Assembly: GCF_030719215.1 (NCBI RefSeq)
Contig: NZ_CP120983.1
Span: 3,348,001-3,412,000, forward strand
Direction of reading: 5' to 3'
DNA: 64,000 bases
Source: Streptomyces sp. Alt3
GTDB lineage: Bacteria; Actinomycetota; Actinomycetes; Streptomycetales; Streptomycetaceae
Shown here: positions 51,886 through 62,046 of the stretch, piece after piece
How the letters are laid out: the number at the start of each line of letters is the position of its first letter
Position numbering within the stretch: position 1 is the first letter of the stretch
Notes under the pieces: generated by a model
What the model was told of the DNA's origin: nothing
The model's input: the letters and a program-made list of their open reading frames with translations, nothing else
Database searches by the model: none
Position numbers and translations under genes: made by a program

Positions 51886-51929
51886 CCGAGCAGGTCAGAC
51901 GGGCTGCGAAGCCTGTCTGACCTGCTCGG
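51886..51929 (-). terminator. Intrinsic terminator after nusG
   Basis: Perfect 15-bp stem CCGAGCAGGTCAGAC / GTCTGACCTGCTCGG whose loop forms a further GGCT/AGCC stem, followed on the minus strand by TTTTT. It is a complete intrinsic terminator, rare in this GC-rich window. Confidence 0.92.
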
Positions 51930-51961
51930 TAGGCATGTGTCCAGAAACGGGCGGAAAGCCG

Positions 51962-52840
51962 TCAGTTCTTCTGGATCTGGTCGAAGCTGAGCTCGACCGG
52001 GGTCTCGCGACCGAAGATCTCGACGAGGCCCTTGACCTTCTTCGAGTCGGCGTTGATCTCGTTGATCGTCGCCTGCAGGGTCGCGAAGGGGCCGTCGGTG
52101 ACGGTGACCGAGTCGCCCACCTCGAAGTCCAGGACCTGGACCTCGACCTTGCGGGCCGGAGCCGGCTTGCCCTCGGCCTCGGCAGCCTCGCGGGCCGCCT
52201 TCTCCTCGGCCTCGGGGGCGAGCATCTTGACGATCTCGTCCAGGGTCAGCGGGTACGGGTCGTAGGCGTTGCCCACGAAGCCGGTGACGCCGGGGGTGTT
52301 GCGGACAACACCCCAGGACTCGTTCGTCAGGTCCATGCGCACCAGGACGTATCCCGGGAGCTTGTTCTGACGGACGTTCTTCCGCTCACCGTTCTTGATC
52401 TGGACGATCTCTTCCTCGGGCACCTCGGCCTGGTAGATGAAGTCCTCGACGTTGAGCGAGACGGCGCGCTGTTCCAGGTTGGCCTTCACGCGCTTCTCGT
52501 AACCGGCGTACGTGTGGATGACGTACCACTCGCCGGGAAGTCCGCGGAGCTCGTCGCGCAGGGCTGCGACGGCGTCGACGGGGGCGGCCGGCTCGGCGTC
52601 CTCGGCGGCCTCTTCCTCAGCAGCGTCCTCGTCACCCTCGGCGGGCTCGACAGCCTCGTCGTCGTCGGACTCGGCGTTCACGGCGGCCTGCTCGGCGGGC
52701 TCGCCCGCGGCGGCGTCAGCAGCGTCGACCTGGTCCGGGGCCACGGCATCCGCCGCCTCGACGATGTCGAGCTCGTCCTCGGCGGACTCGACGGCGCTCG
52801 CCGTGGGCTCGGCGTCGTCGTTCAGGTTCGGGTCAGACAC
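51962..52840 (-). CDS. nusG: Transcription termination/antitermination factor NusG
   Basis: A 292-residue NusG from the GTG at 52840. The first ~105 residues are a very acidic Ala/Glu/Asp-rich extension that Streptomyces NusG proteins have and E. coli NusG lacks. The NGN domain follows ([20 protein letters not shown] ... [20 protein letters not shown]), then an insertion [16 protein letters not shown], and the KOW domain [19 protein letters not shown]. It links RNA polymerase to Rho and to S10 on the ribosome. It lies 73 nt after secE. Confidence 0.97.
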   Translation of the reverse strand: MSDPNLNDDAEPTASAVESAEDELDIVEAADAVAPDQVDAADAAAGEPAEQAAVNAESDDDEAVEPAEGDEDAAEEEAAEDAEPAAPVDAVAALRDELRGLPGEWYVIHTYAGYEKRVKANLEQRAVSLNVEDFIYQAEVPEEEIVQIKNGERKNVRQNKLPGYVLVRMDLTNESWGVVRNTPGVTGFVGNAYDPYPLTLDEIVKMLAPEAEEKAAREAAEAEGKPAPARKVEVQVLDFEVGDSVTVTDGPFATLQATINEINADSKKVKGLVEIFGRETPVELSFDQIQKN

Positions 52841-52913
52841 GATGGCTGCTTCTTCCTGGATACATATGGGTGGAACATGCGAAAGGGGCGCCGATGAGGC
52901 GCCCTCCGCGGGA

Positions 52914-53201
52914 TCAGCCGAAGACGTACTTGATGACCCGCGCGAATCCGAAGTCAATCACGGTGACGAGACCGATCATCACGACCACGAACATGATCAC
53001 TACGGCCGTGTACGTGGACAGCTGGCTGCGCGTGGGCCAGACGACCTTGCGGAGCTCGGCGACGATCTGGCGGTAGAACAGCGCGAGACGGCCCAGGGGG
53101 CCCTTCTTGCCGCGCTTGCCGCCCTTCCGGGTCTTCTTCTTCGACTCGGGGGTCTCGTCCTCGGCATCAGGCATGTCGATGGAGCCCACGGCGTCCGTCA
53201 C
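52914..53201 (-). CDS. secE: Preprotein translocase subunit SecE
   Basis: A 95-residue SecE that clamps SecY in the translocon. The GTG at 53201 is preferred: AGGTGAG lies 4 nt upstream and the product starts [16 protein letters not shown] as in Streptomyces; an in-frame ATG at 53225 is possible. A basic stretch [18 protein letters not shown] is followed by the conserved amphipathic helix [20 protein letters not shown] and one membrane helix ([20 protein letters not shown]). It lies just downstream of tRNA-Trp. Confidence 0.95.
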   Translation of the reverse strand: MTDAVGSIDMPDAEDETPESKKKTRKGGKRGKKGPLGRLALFYRQIVAELRKVVWPTRSQLSTYTAVVIMFVVVMIGLVTVIDFGFARVIKYVFG

Positions 53202-53307
53202 GCTACTCACCTGATTCCGGGTCATGGCCGTGCCGCGCCCGGTGGAGCCGCACGGCGGTGCATTGAAGTACGTACATGCGCACACATCCTGGCGAAGGAG
53301 TGTGTAG

Positions 53308-53380
53308 CAGGGCCGGAGGGACTTGAACCCCCAACCGCTGGTTTTGGAGACCAGTGCTCTACCAATTGAGCTACGACCCT
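53308..53380 (-). tRNA. tRNA-Trp (CCA)
   Basis: A 73-nt tRNA on the minus strand. Acceptor stem AGGGTCG pairs with CGGCCCT, the anticodon loop is CTCCAAA (anticodon CCA), and the T arm has GGTTCAAGTCC. The CCA end is not encoded. The tRNA-Trp / secE / nusG order is a conserved actinobacterial arrangement. Confidence 0.97.
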
Positions 53381-53594
53381 TTGTGGTTTCCACCAACCTA
53401 CCGCATCCTCCCCGGTGTACCGGTCGGGAAAACGGTGCGGCTGATGAAGGCCAACGACAGGTGAGTGTACGTGCTCAGCGCCGCCGCGTCGAACAGACCA
53501 CAACCGACCGGTCCTGTCCGGATGCTGTCCGAGTCCTGTCCGGTCCCTGAAACCCCTGTGCCGGGGGGTTTTCCGGTCTGCGAGCATGGGGGGC

Positions 53595-54821
53595 ATGAGC
53601 GCTGCAACTTCTCCGTCCGAGCGCCGGGTCTCGGCCCGCATCGGTGCGATCTCCGAGTCCGCCACCCTCGCCGTCGACGCCAAGGCGAAGGCCCTCAAGG
53701 CCGCCGGGCGTCCGGTGATCGGCTTCGGCGCCGGCGAGCCCGACTTCCCGACACCCGACTACATCGTCGACGCCGCGGTCGAGGCCTGCCGCAACCCGAA
53801 GTACCACCGCTACACCCCCGCCGGCGGGCTTCCCGAGCTCAAGGCCGCCATCGCGGAGAAGACCCTGCGCGACTCCGGCTACGAGGTCGACGCGTCCCAG
53901 ATCCTGGTGACCAACGGCGGCAAGCAGGCCATCTACGAGGCCTTCGCCGCGATCCTCGACCCGGGCGACGAGGTCATCGTCCCCGCGCCTTACTGGACCA
54001 CCTACCCGGAGTCCATCCGTCTCGCCGGCGGTGTCCCGGTCGAGGTCGTCGCCGACGAGACCACGGGCTACCGGGTCTCGGTCGAGCAGCTGGAGGCGGC
54101 GCGCACCGAGCGCACCAAGGTCGTCCTGTTCGTCTCCCCCTCGAACCCGACCGGCGCCGTCTACAACGAGGCGGACACCGAGGCCATCGGCCGATGGGCC
54201 GTGGAGCACGGTCTGTGGGTCATGACCGACGAGATCTACGAGCACCTGGTCTACGGCGGGGCTGCCGCCGCCTCGCTCCCCGCGGTCGTGCCCGAGCTGC
54301 GTGACAAGTGCATCGTGGTCAACGGCGTCGCCAAGACGTACGCCATGACCGGCTGGCGGGTCGGCTGGATCATCGGCCCCAAGGACGTCGTGAAGGCCGC
54401 GACCAACCTGCAGTCGCACGCCACCTCCAACGTCAGCAACGTCGCGCAGGTCGCCGCGCTGGCCGCCGTCTCCGGCCCACTGGACGCGGTCGCCGAGATG
54501 CGGACCGCCTTCGACCGCCGCCGCCGGACGATCGTGCGCATGCTCAACGAGATCGACGGCGTGTTCTGCCCCGAGCCCGAGGGCGCGTTCTACGCGTACC
54601 CGTCGGTGAAGGGACTGCTCGGCAAGGAGATCCGCGGCAAGCGCCCGGCGGACTCCGTCGAGCTCGCGGCCCTCATCCTGGACGAGGCCGAGGTCGCCGT
54701 GGTCCCGGGCGAGGCCTTCGGCACCCCGGGTTACCTGCGGCTGTCCTACGCGCTGGGCGACGACGACCTCGTCGAGGGCGTCTCCCGGCTCCAGAAGCTG
54801 CTGGGCGAGGCCCGCGACTGA
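53595..54821 (+). CDS. aspC: Aspartate/aromatic-type PLP-dependent aminotransferase
   Basis: A 408-residue class I aminotransferase (fold type I). The sequence has [18 protein letters not shown] (substrate-contact region), [37 protein letters not shown], and the PLP-binding lysine in [17 protein letters not shown]. The ATG at 53595 is preceded by GGGGGG; an ATG 9 nt upstream is an alternative. Likely aspartate transaminase. It is followed by a strong terminator. Confidence 0.92.
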   Translation: MSAATSPSERRVSARIGAISESATLAVDAKAKALKAAGRPVIGFGAGEPDFPTPDYIVDAAVEACRNPKYHRYTPAGGLPELKAAIAEKTLRDSGYEVDASQILVTNGGKQAIYEAFAAILDPGDEVIVPAPYWTTYPESIRLAGGVPVEVVADETTGYRVSVEQLEAARTERTKVVLFVSPSNPTGAVYNEADTEAIGRWAVEHGLWVMTDEIYEHLVYGGAAAASLPAVVPELRDKCIVVNGVAKTYAMTGWRVGWIIGPKDVVKAATNLQSHATSNVSNVAQVAALAAVSGPLDAVAEMRTAFDRRRRTIVRMLNEIDGVFCPEPEGAFYAYPSVKGLLGKEIRGKRPADSVELAALILDEAEVAVVPGEAFGTPGYLRLSYALGDDDLVEGVSRLQKLLGEARD

Positions 54822-54844
54822 CGCGGAGCACCCGCCCCGAGAAG

Positions 54845-54877
54845 GTGACCCCCGGTTCCGGCCGGGGGTCACTTTTT
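54845..54877 (+). terminator. Intrinsic terminator of the aminotransferase gene
   Basis: GTGACCCCCGG / CCGGGGGTCAC, perfect 11-bp stem, 6-nt loop, followed by TTTTT; 23 nt after the stop codon. Confidence 0.93.
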
Positions 54878-54945
54878 CGTTCGAGGGGTAACTCACAAGG
54901 GGATCCGGCTACCGCCGCACCCCTCGTGTGCGGCAAGATCCTTCA

Positions 54946-55959
54946 ATGGAGCGTGACGTACGGCTGTTGCCCAAGGCCCATCTGCACCTGCACTTCACCG
55001 GGTCGATGCGGCCGACGACCCTGATCGAACTCGCGGAGAAGTACGGTGTCCGCCTGCCCGAGGCGCTGACCGGCGGTGAGCCGCCGAAACTACGGGCCAC
55101 CGACGAGCGCGGCTGGTTCCGCTTCCAGCGCCTCTACGACATCGCGCGGTCCTGCCTCCGCTCGCCGGAGGACATCCAGCGCCTCGTGCGCGAGACCGCC
55201 ATGGAGGATGTCGCGGACGGCTCCGGGTGGCTGGAGATCCAGGTCGACCCGACCTCGTACGCCCCGCTGCTCGGCGGGCTGATCCCGGCGATCGAGATCA
55301 TCCTGGACGCCGTGGACCGCGCGGCCCGGGACACCGGGCTCGGGATCCGGGTGGTCATCGCGGCGAACCGGATGAAGCATCCGCTGGACGCCCGGACGCT
55401 GGCCAGGCTCGCCGTGCGGTACGCGGACCGGGGTGTCATCGGCTTCGGGCTCTCCAACGACGAGCGGCGCGGGATGGCCCGTGACTTCGACCGAGCCTTC
55501 GCCATCGCCCGCGAGGGCGGCCTGATCGCGGCTCCGCACGGCGGTGAGCTCTCCGGCCCCTCAAGCGTCCGGGACTGCCTGGACGACCTCGACGCGTCCC
55601 GGATCGGGCACGGTGTCCGGGCGGCCGAGGACCCCCGGCTGCTGAGCAGGCTCGCGGAGCGGGGGGTGACCTGCGAGGTCTGTCCGGCCTCCAACGTGGC
55701 GCTCGGCGTCTACGAGAAGCCCCACGACGTACCCCTGCGCACTCTGTTCGACGCGGGGGTGCCGATGGCGCTGGGGGCGGACGACCCGCTGCTCTTCGGC
55801 TCCCGGCTGGCCGCCCAGTACGACCTCGTGCGCCGGCACCACGGCTTCACCGACGAGGAGCTGGCCGAGCTGGCACGGCAGTCCGTGCGCGGGTCGGTGG
55901 CACCCGTCGAGGTGCGGGAGAAGCTGCTGGGCGGGATCGACGCGTGGCTGGCTAGCTGA
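54946..55959 (+). CDS. add: Adenosine deaminase-family protein
   Basis: A 337-residue metal-dependent deaminase of the adenosine/AMP deaminase family, expected to convert adenosine to inosine. Motifs are LPKAHLHLHFTGSM (two zinc His), PHGGELSG (His and Glu of HxGE), ASRIGHGVRA, CPASNVALGV, and GADDPLLFGS (catalytic Asp). The GTG nearer the terminator is possible, but the ATG at 54946 gives the family N-terminus. Its 3' end overlaps the convergent TetR gene by 8 bp. Confidence 0.9.
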   Translation: MERDVRLLPKAHLHLHFTGSMRPTTLIELAEKYGVRLPEALTGGEPPKLRATDERGWFRFQRLYDIARSCLRSPEDIQRLVRETAMEDVADGSGWLEIQVDPTSYAPLLGGLIPAIEIILDAVDRAARDTGLGIRVVIAANRMKHPLDARTLARLAVRYADRGVIGFGLSNDERRGMARDFDRAFAIAREGGLIAAPHGGELSGPSSVRDCLDDLDASRIGHGVRAAEDPRLLSRLAERGVTCEVCPASNVALGVYEKPHDVPLRTLFDAGVPMALGADDPLLFGSRLAAQYDLVRRHHGFTDEELAELARQSVRGSVAPVEVREKLLGGIDAWLAS

Positions 55960-56533
55960 GGCCGCCCAGCAGGGTGCGCGCGAGGGACGCGGCGAAGTCG
56001 TCCAACGGCTGCTGGACACCGCCGGCCTCGTAGGCGAAGGCACGCTGCGCGCAGGCGCCCAGGAGCAGCGAGGCCGCGGCACAGGTGTCGGCCTCCGGGC
56101 GTACGCGCCCTGCCCGCTGCTCGGCGCGGAGATAGGCGTCCAGGCCCTGGATCGGCTTGTGCGGACCGGTGCCCATCTCGCGCATCGCCTCGTCGTGGCG
56201 GCGCTTGAGGCGTGGCTCGGCGTACAGCGAGGCGAGCACGGGGAAGGTCTGTCCGTAGAACAGCGCGGCCTGACGGGCGACCTCGGTGAGGTTCTCCTCC
56301 AGGTCCCCCTCGCCCGCCTCCAGGTCGCCCAGGAGCGGACCGAGCCTCGGCATGCGTTCCGCGAGCACGGTCACGAAGATCTCGTCCTTGCTCGCGAAGT
56401 ACTTGTACAGCGCTGCTTCGGAACAGTCGGCGGCCCGGGCGATCTCCTTCGTCGTCGTCCGCGCGAGGCCGATGCCGAGCATGAGCTCATAAGCCGCGTC
56501 GACGATGCGGACGCGGGCCGGCTTCTGGTCCAT
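55952..56533 (-). CDS. TetR family regulator beside the NAD(P)-binding gene
   Basis: A 193-residue TetR regulator. The HTH is at about residues 10-55: IVDAAYELMLGIGLARTTTK, EIARAADCSEAALYKYFASK. The C-terminal ligand domain (ALFYGQTFPVLASLYAEP) has no clear specificity. It is divergent from the oxidoreductase at 56623, and two 16-bp palindromes lie in the shared promoter. Confidence 0.92.
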   Translation of the reverse strand: MDQKPARVRIVDAAYELMLGIGLARTTTKEIARAADCSEAALYKYFASKDEIFVTVLAERMPRLGPLLGDLEAGEGDLEENLTEVARQAALFYGQTFPVLASLYAEPRLKRRHDEAMREMGTGPHKPIQGLDAYLRAEQRAGRVRPEADTCAAASLLLGACAQRAFAYEAGGVQQPLDDFAASLARTLLGGLS

Positions 56534-56561
56534 GGGTGCTCCAGCGGGCCTTGACGAGAGA

Positions 56562-56600
56562 GTGAGTGCCCACTCACCCTATGGGTTAGTGAACACTCAC
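56562..56600. promoter_or_regulatory. Tandem operator for the adjacent TetR regulator
   Basis: GTGAGTGCCCACTCAC (56562-56577) and GTTAGTGAACACTCAC (56585-56600), two 16-bp near-palindromes of pattern GTKAGTG-N2-CACTCAC with centres 23 bp apart, between divergent tetR and oxidoreductase genes. Confidence 0.78.
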
Positions 56601-56622
56601 CCACTCGGAAGGGGCGTGCGCG

Positions 56623-57249
56623 ATGAGACTCACCGTGTTCGGAGCGACGGGGGCCGTCGGCCAGGAGATCGTGCGGCAGGCGTCCGCGGCGGGGCACGAG
56701 GTGACGGCGGTGGTCCGTGATCCCTCCCGGCTCCCGGACGGACTCCGGGACGCCTCCCCGCACGAGGTTCTCCCCCTGTCCGATGTCGCGGCGGCCGTCG
56801 CGGGGCGGGATGCCGTGCTCTCCGGGCTGGGGGCCCGGGGCCGTAAGGCCTGCGACGTCGCGGAGCGGCTGACCCGGCAGGTGCTGGGAGCGATGGAGGC
56901 GGAGGGGGTGCGGCGGCTGCTGGTCGTGAGCGCCGCACCGGTCGGTCCCGAACCGGCGGACGACCCGCTGCTGGACCGGGCGGTCCGCCGGGTCATCGGC
57001 AGGGTCCTCAAGGAGGTGTACGCCGATCTGACGTGCATGGAGGCCGCGTTGGCCGCGAGCGCGACGGACTGGACGTCGGTCCGGCCGCCGAAGCTGACGA
57101 ACGGCCCGCTGACGGGGACGTACCGCACGGTCGTGGGCGGCACCCCGCGCAGCGGCCGGTCCATCGCGCGGGCTGATGTCGCCCACGCGATGCTGGCGCT
57201 CGTCGACGAGCCGGCCGCTGTGAAGCAGGGCGTGGGCGTCGCCTACTGA
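56623..57249 (+). CDS. NAD(P)H-binding oxidoreductase-like protein (atypical SDR)
   Basis: A 208-residue atypical short-chain dehydrogenase/NmrA-like protein with the Rossmann motif FGATGAVGQEIVRQA at the N-terminus, VVRDPSRL, SGLGARGRK and RRLLVVSAAPVG strands, and DVAHAMLALVDEP near the end. The usual YxxxK catalytic pair is not evident, as in SDR_a5/NmrA-type sensors and flavin reductases. It is controlled with the divergent TetR gene. Substrate unknown. Confidence 0.85.
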   Translation: MRLTVFGATGAVGQEIVRQASAAGHEVTAVVRDPSRLPDGLRDASPHEVLPLSDVAAAVAGRDAVLSGLGARGRKACDVAERLTRQVLGAMEAEGVRRLLVVSAAPVGPEPADDPLLDRAVRRVIGRVLKEVYADLTCMEAALAASATDWTSVRPPKLTNGPLTGTYRTVVGGTPRSGRSIARADVAHAMLALVDEPAAVKQGVGVAY

Positions 57250-57260
57250 CGCCGGGGCCG

Positions 57261-58316
<1,056 letters not shown>

Positions 58317-58380
58317 GGGGACAAGAGTACGGTCCACGTCCCGGGAGCGGGCCATGGACCGTACGGACGAGGGCGTGGGG

Positions 58381-59811
58381 TCAGACGGCGACGGACACAC
58401 GCTCCTCGGAGGATTCGGGCGCCGGACCGGACACCCGCCTGCGGCGCGGGATCAACAGGGCCGTGAGCGCGGCGAGGGCCACCGCACCGGCACCGATCCA
58501 TACGGCGGGCACGGTCCCGTCGGAGAATGCCCGCGGGGACCCGTATCCGCCCCGGGCGGAGAAGACCGCGGCCAGTACGGCGACCCCGAGGGCCCCGCCG
58601 ACCTCGCGCAGGGCGTTGTTGGCCCCGGAGGCGATGCCCTGCTCCCCCGGCCGGACGCTGGACATCACGAGGCTGGCGGCCGGCGCGAAGTACAGGGCCA
58701 TGCCGATGCCGCCGACGACGAGGCCGGGCAACTGGGCCGAGTAGGCGACGTCCGGTTCCAGGACCGCCGCGAAGAGACCGAGCCCCACCGCCTGGAGGGC
58801 GAGGCCGGTCACCACCACGGGGCGGCCGCCGAACCGGTCGGCCAGATATCCGGCGACGGGCGCCACGAGCATCGGCATTCCGGTCCACGGCAGCATCCGC
58901 AGGCCCGCCTCGGTCGGCGAGTAGCCCAGCGCGTTCTGGAGGAACTGGCTGAGCAGGAAGATCGACCCGAACATTCCGAGGAACATCAGCAGGCTCGCCA
59001 CGTTGATCCCGAAGAAGGCCCTGTCGCGGAAGAGCCGCATGGGCAGGACGGGGTTCTTCGCGCGGAACCCGTGGCGGACGAAGACACCCAGGAGGAGCGT
59101 CCCCGCGATCAGCCCGGTCAGCACGAGCGGGTCGGTCCAGCCGTCGCTCGTGCTGCTGACGAGCGCGTAGACGATGCCGAAGAGGCCTCCGCTGACCAGG
59201 ACGGTGCCGGGTACGTCGAGCCGCGCCTCGGGGGCATAGGACTCGGCCAGCCGCAGTCGCGCCAGGGGCAGCAGGATCAGACCGACCGGGACGTTGAGCC
59301 AGAAGATCCACTGCCAGGAGATGTGTTCGGTGAGGCTCCCGCCGATCAGAGGACCGCTGGCGACCGCGAGTCCGGTGACCGCGCCGAAGAATCCGAGCGC
59401 CATGCCGAGCCTGGCGGGCGGGACCGCGGCGGTGAGCAGGGTGAGGGTGAGCGGCATCATGACCGCGGCCCCGACGCCCTGGACGGCGCGGAAGGCGATG
59501 AGTTCGTCGATCCCCGGCGAGAGGGCGGCAGCCGCGGAGGCGGCGGTGAAGACCGTGAGACCGGCGATGAAGAGCCGGCGCCTGCCGAAGCGGTCACCGA
59601 GTGCGGCGCCCGTCATCAGCAGCACCGCGAAGGTGAGGGTGTAGGCGTTGACCGTCCACTCGAGCTCCTCCAGCCGGCCGCCGAGGCTCTCGCGGATGGA
59701 CGGCAGTGCGGTGGTGACGACGAGGTTGTCGAGTGCCGCCATGAATCCGGCGACGCTCGTGATGACGAGGGCCCAGACGCCTGCCCCGCGGCTGGATGCT
59801 TGCTGCTTCAC
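58381..59811 (-). CDS. MFS transporter, DHA2 (14-TM) drug:H+ antiporter
   Basis: A 476-residue exporter from a GTG at 59811. Typical DHA2 features: AALDNLVVTTALPSIRESLG (motif D1), GDRFGRRRLFIAGL (motif A), MMPLTLTLLTAAVPPARLGM and the motif C region GLAVASGPLIGGSLTEHISW followed by WIFWLNVPVGL. At least twelve hydrophobic helices are visible. It lies downstream of a same-strand TetR gene and an operator copy, so it is probably induced by its substrate, an unknown drug or metabolite. Confidence 0.93.
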   Translation of the reverse strand: MKQQASSRGAGVWALVITSVAGFMAALDNLVVTTALPSIRESLGGRLEELEWTVNAYTLTFAVLLMTGAALGDRFGRRRLFIAGLTVFTAASAAAALSPGIDELIAFRAVQGVGAAVMMPLTLTLLTAAVPPARLGMALGFFGAVTGLAVASGPLIGGSLTEHISWQWIFWLNVPVGLILLPLARLRLAESYAPEARLDVPGTVLVSGGLFGIVYALVSSTSDGWTDPLVLTGLIAGTLLLGVFVRHGFRAKNPVLPMRLFRDRAFFGINVASLLMFLGMFGSIFLLSQFLQNALGYSPTEAGLRMLPWTGMPMLVAPVAGYLADRFGGRPVVVTGLALQAVGLGLFAAVLEPDVAYSAQLPGLVVGGIGMALYFAPAASLVMSSVRPGEQGIASGANNALREVGGALGVAVLAAVFSARGGYGSPRAFSDGTVPAVWIGAGAVALAALTALLIPRRRRVSGPAPESSEERVSVAV

Positions 59812-59824
59812 TACTACCCCAAGG

Positions 59825-59844
59825 GTTAGTTATCAATGACTAAC
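59825..59844. promoter_or_regulatory. TetR operator before the MFS gene
   Basis: GTTAGTTATCAATGACTAAC, arms GTTAGT/ACTAAC separated by 8 nt, starting 14 nt upstream of the MFS start codon. The same pattern with one mismatch is found before the tetR gene at 60509-60528. Confidence 0.78.
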
Positions 59845-59945
59845 TTAAGCGGACAGAGGAACAGGCGGACCGCCGGCGGGTCCCGTCCGTCCCCCTGCCG
59901 GAGCCTCCGCTCCGGCGAGCACTCCCGGCGGGTGGCGCCGCCTGG

Positions 59946-60500
59946 TCAGCTGGACCTGGTCGCGAGATGAAAGCCGGACCACACGCGATGACCGGCCGGA
60001 AAACCCATCGAGGCCAGCACGTTGATGAGCATGCCGTAGGCCAGAAACGACGTGGCCTCTTCCTGCTCCGCCCCCAGCAGGAGGTACAGCTCGTCCCACA
60101 TCGCCGCCCAGCCGAGCCGCAGGCGCTCACCGAACTCGTGATCGCCCGCCGCCTCCGCCGCCGCGACCGCCGCGTACATCTGCATCTGCATCAGCAGCTT
60201 GTCGGGGTCGTCCACGATCAGCCGCTGATACGCCCGGGCCAGGGCCTGTGACAACTCCTCGCCCTCCAGCCCCTCGGCGGCTTTCGTGAACACCTGCCGG
60301 GTGTCCGCGAGGCACCGTTCGGACGCGGCGAGGAAGATAGCCTGCTTGCCGGGGAAGAGCCGGAACAGATACGGCTGCGAGACACCGACCCGCTTGGCGA
60401 TCGTCTCCGTGGAGGTGCCGTTGTACCCGCTGCGGGCGAACTCGGCGACCGCCGCCCGCACGACACTCTCCCGCCTCTCCTCTGCGCTCATCCTTGCCAT
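59946..60500 (-). CDS. TetR family regulator of the MFS exporter
   Basis: A 184-residue TetR protein. HTH at about residues 8-55: ESVVRAAVAEFARSGYNGTS, ETIAKRVGVSQPYLFRLFPG. The C-terminal domain resembles multidrug-sensing TetR proteins (MQMQMYAAVAAAEAAGDHEF). It is 134 nt upstream of the MFS gene, same strand. Matching operators lie before both genes, so it represses both. Confidence 0.93.
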   Translation of the reverse strand: MARMSAEERRESVVRAAVAEFARSGYNGTSTETIAKRVGVSQPYLFRLFPGKQAIFLAASERCLADTRQVFTKAAEGLEGEELSQALARAYQRLIVDDPDKLLMQMQMYAAVAAAEAAGDHEFGERLRLGWAAMWDELYLLLGAEQEEATSFLAYGMLINVLASMGFPAGHRVWSGFHLATRSS

Positions 60501-60508
60501 GGCAGTAA

Positions 60509-60528
60509 GTTATTGCCTACTCACTAAC
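60509..60528. promoter_or_regulatory. TetR operator before its own gene
   Basis: GTTATTGCCTACTCACTAAC, same GTTA-K-T N8 ACTAAC pattern as at 59825-59844, 9 nt upstream of the tetR start codon; supports autorepression. Confidence 0.7.
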
Positions 60529-60608
60529 TTGTCAATTGCGGCGTCCGCACGGATACCGGCGGCGGAGGGGCTCCGCTGGGGCGCCCCTCCGCTCGGCGGC
60601 TGTGCCGT

Positions 60609-61037
60609 TCAGGCGAGGCGGACGACGGCGCGGGACATGCCCAGCACCTTCTTGTCGTCGCTCGTCACCGTCAGGTCGACCCGCACGAGGTTGTCGTCGA
60701 GCTTCGCGGCGACCTTGCCGCTGACCTCGATCAGGGCTCCGGTGTCGTCGTTGGGCACGACGACCGGCTTGGTGAAACGGACTCCGTACTCGACGACCGC
60801 GCCCGGGTCACCGGTCCAGTCCGTGACCACCCTGATCGCCTCGGCCATGGTGAACATGCCGTGCGCGATCACGTCCGGCAGACCGACCTCGCGGGCGAAC
60901 TTCTCGTTCCAGTGGATCGGGTTGAAGTCTCCGGAGGCGCCCGCGTACTGCACCAGGGTCGCCCGCGTCACCGGGAACGACCGCGCCGGCAGTTCCGTAC
61001 CGACCTCGACCGCTCCGTATGCGATGGTCGCCGTCAT
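60609..61037 (-). CDS. MaoC-type (R)-3-hydroxyacyl dehydratase half (HadB-like)
   Basis: A 142-residue single hot-dog-fold hydratase, starting MTATIAYGAVEVGTELPARS. The hydratase-2 motif is YAGASGDFNPIHWNEKFARE (catalytic Asp and His), then GLPDVIAHGMFTMAEAIRVV. It pairs with the upstream gene, whose stop codon overlaps its start (TGATG), to form a heterodimer like mycobacterial HadAB. Possibly a fatty-acid or polyketide-related dehydratase. Confidence 0.9.
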   Translation of the reverse strand: MTATIAYGAVEVGTELPARSFPVTRATLVQYAGASGDFNPIHWNEKFAREVGLPDVIAHGMFTMAEAIRVVTDWTGDPGAVVEYGVRFTKPVVVPNDDTGALIEVSGKVAAKLDDNLVRVDLTVTSDDKKVLGMSRAVVRLA

Positions 61038-61489
61038 CACGCCTCCTCGGCGGCGCGCGCCACCAGCTTGGTCCACGCGGTCACGACGTGCTCACCGGAC
61101 TCGTCGTGCACCTCACCGCGGATGTCCACGATGTCGTTGCCCGCCATCGTCTTGATGCCCTCGATGGTCGAGGTGACCGTCAGCCGATCCCCCGCCCGCA
61201 CGGGCCGCACATGGGCGAACTTCTGGTCCCCGTGCACCACACGGCTGTAGTCCAGCCCCAGCTGCGGGTCCTGGATCACCTGGCCCGCGGCCCGGAACGT
61301 GATCGAGAACACGAATGTGGGCGGAGCGATCACATCCGGGTACCCCAGAGCCTTGGCGGCTTCCGGATCGACGTAGGCGGGGTTGGTGTCACCCACCGCT
61401 TCCGCGAACTCCCGGATCTTCTCCCGGCCGACCTCGTACGCCGGGGTGGGGGGATAGGTCCGCCCCACGAAGGACTGGTCGAGCGCCAT
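61037..61489 (-). CDS. MaoC-like dehydratase partner (FAS1-type dehydratase N domain, HadA-like)
   Basis: A 150-residue protein from the ATG at 61489 (AGGAGG 10 nt upstream). It starts MALDQSFVGRTYPPTPAYEV and has IREFAEAVGDTNPAYVDPEA, DVIAPPTFVFSITF and VRAGDRLTVTSTIEGI. This is the non-catalytic or substrate-binding half of a MaoC heterodimer, coupled to the downstream catalytic half. It follows rpmG on the same strand. Confidence 0.9.
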   Translation of the reverse strand: MALDQSFVGRTYPPTPAYEVGREKIREFAEAVGDTNPAYVDPEAAKALGYPDVIAPPTFVFSITFRAAGQVIQDPQLGLDYSRVVHGDQKFAHVRPVRAGDRLTVTSTIEGIKTMAGNDIVDIRGEVHDESGEHVVTAWTKLVARAAEEA

Positions 61490-61601
61490 GAGCCCGGTAC
61501 CTCCTGGTGAAATGTCGAATAGGCCGAAGAACAGCCCCAGCCACCACATAAAACGACACGAGGCCGCCCCCAGTGGGGACGGCCTCGTGTACGAGCCTGT
61601 T

Positions 61602-61766
61602 TCAGCGCGTTTCGCGGTGCGCGGTGTGCGAGTTGCAGCGCGGGCAGTGCTTCTTCATCTCAAGACGGTCCGGGTTGTTACGCCGGTTCTTCTTGGTGAT
61701 GTAGTTCCGCTCCTTGCACTCCACGCAGGCCAGCGTGATCTTCGGGCGGACGTCGGTGGCAGCCAC
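61602..61766 (-). CDS. rpmG: 50S ribosomal protein L33
   Basis: A 54-residue L33 from the GTG at 61766 (AAGGAG 7 nt upstream). It is the zinc-binding (C+) form: [14 protein letters not shown] and [15 protein letters not shown] supply two Cys pairs. A tRNA-Met and tRNA-Thr lie upstream, the standard actinobacterial arrangement. Confidence 0.97.
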
Positions 61767-61855
61767 GTGAGTGCTCCTTGGACGGACGGATGGACGGATG
61801 AACGCATAAAAGAGTAGCCGATCGAAGGACCGACCCAACAATCGGCTACCGTTAG

Positions 61856-61928
61856 TAGCGGTGACCGGACTTGAACCGGTGACACAGCGATTATGAGCCG
61901 CTTGCTCTACCGACTGAGCTACACCGCT
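61856..61928 (-). tRNA. tRNA-Met (CAT)
   Basis: 73 nt on the minus strand. Acceptor AGCGGTG pairs fully with CACCGCT, so it is an elongator type rather than initiator. Anticodon loop CTCATAA. T arm GGTTCAAGTCC. A tRNA-Ile(CAT) with modified C34 cannot be formally excluded but the context favours Met. Confidence 0.95.
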
Positions 61929-61973
61929 TTGATGCCGAGCTTCCCCGCCGAAGCGGGGTCACCCGATCACCAG

Positions 61974-62046
61974 AGCCCCAATGCGGAATCGAACCGCAGA
62001 CCTTCTCCTTACCATGGAGACGCTCTACCGACTGAGCTATTGGGGC
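61974..62046 (-). tRNA. tRNA-Thr (GGT)
   Basis: 73 nt on the minus strand. Acceptor GCCCCAA / TTGGGGC, anticodon stem TCTCC/GGAGA with loop ATGGTAA (anticodon GGT), T arm GGTTCGATTCC. 45 nt upstream of tRNA-Met; probably one transcript with it and rpmG. Confidence 0.97.

Noticed and set aside
52914..53396. SecE extended upstream through the tRNA-Trp gene
   Set aside because: The extension is a translation of the tRNA itself; the GTG at 53201 with AGGTGAG is the natural start.
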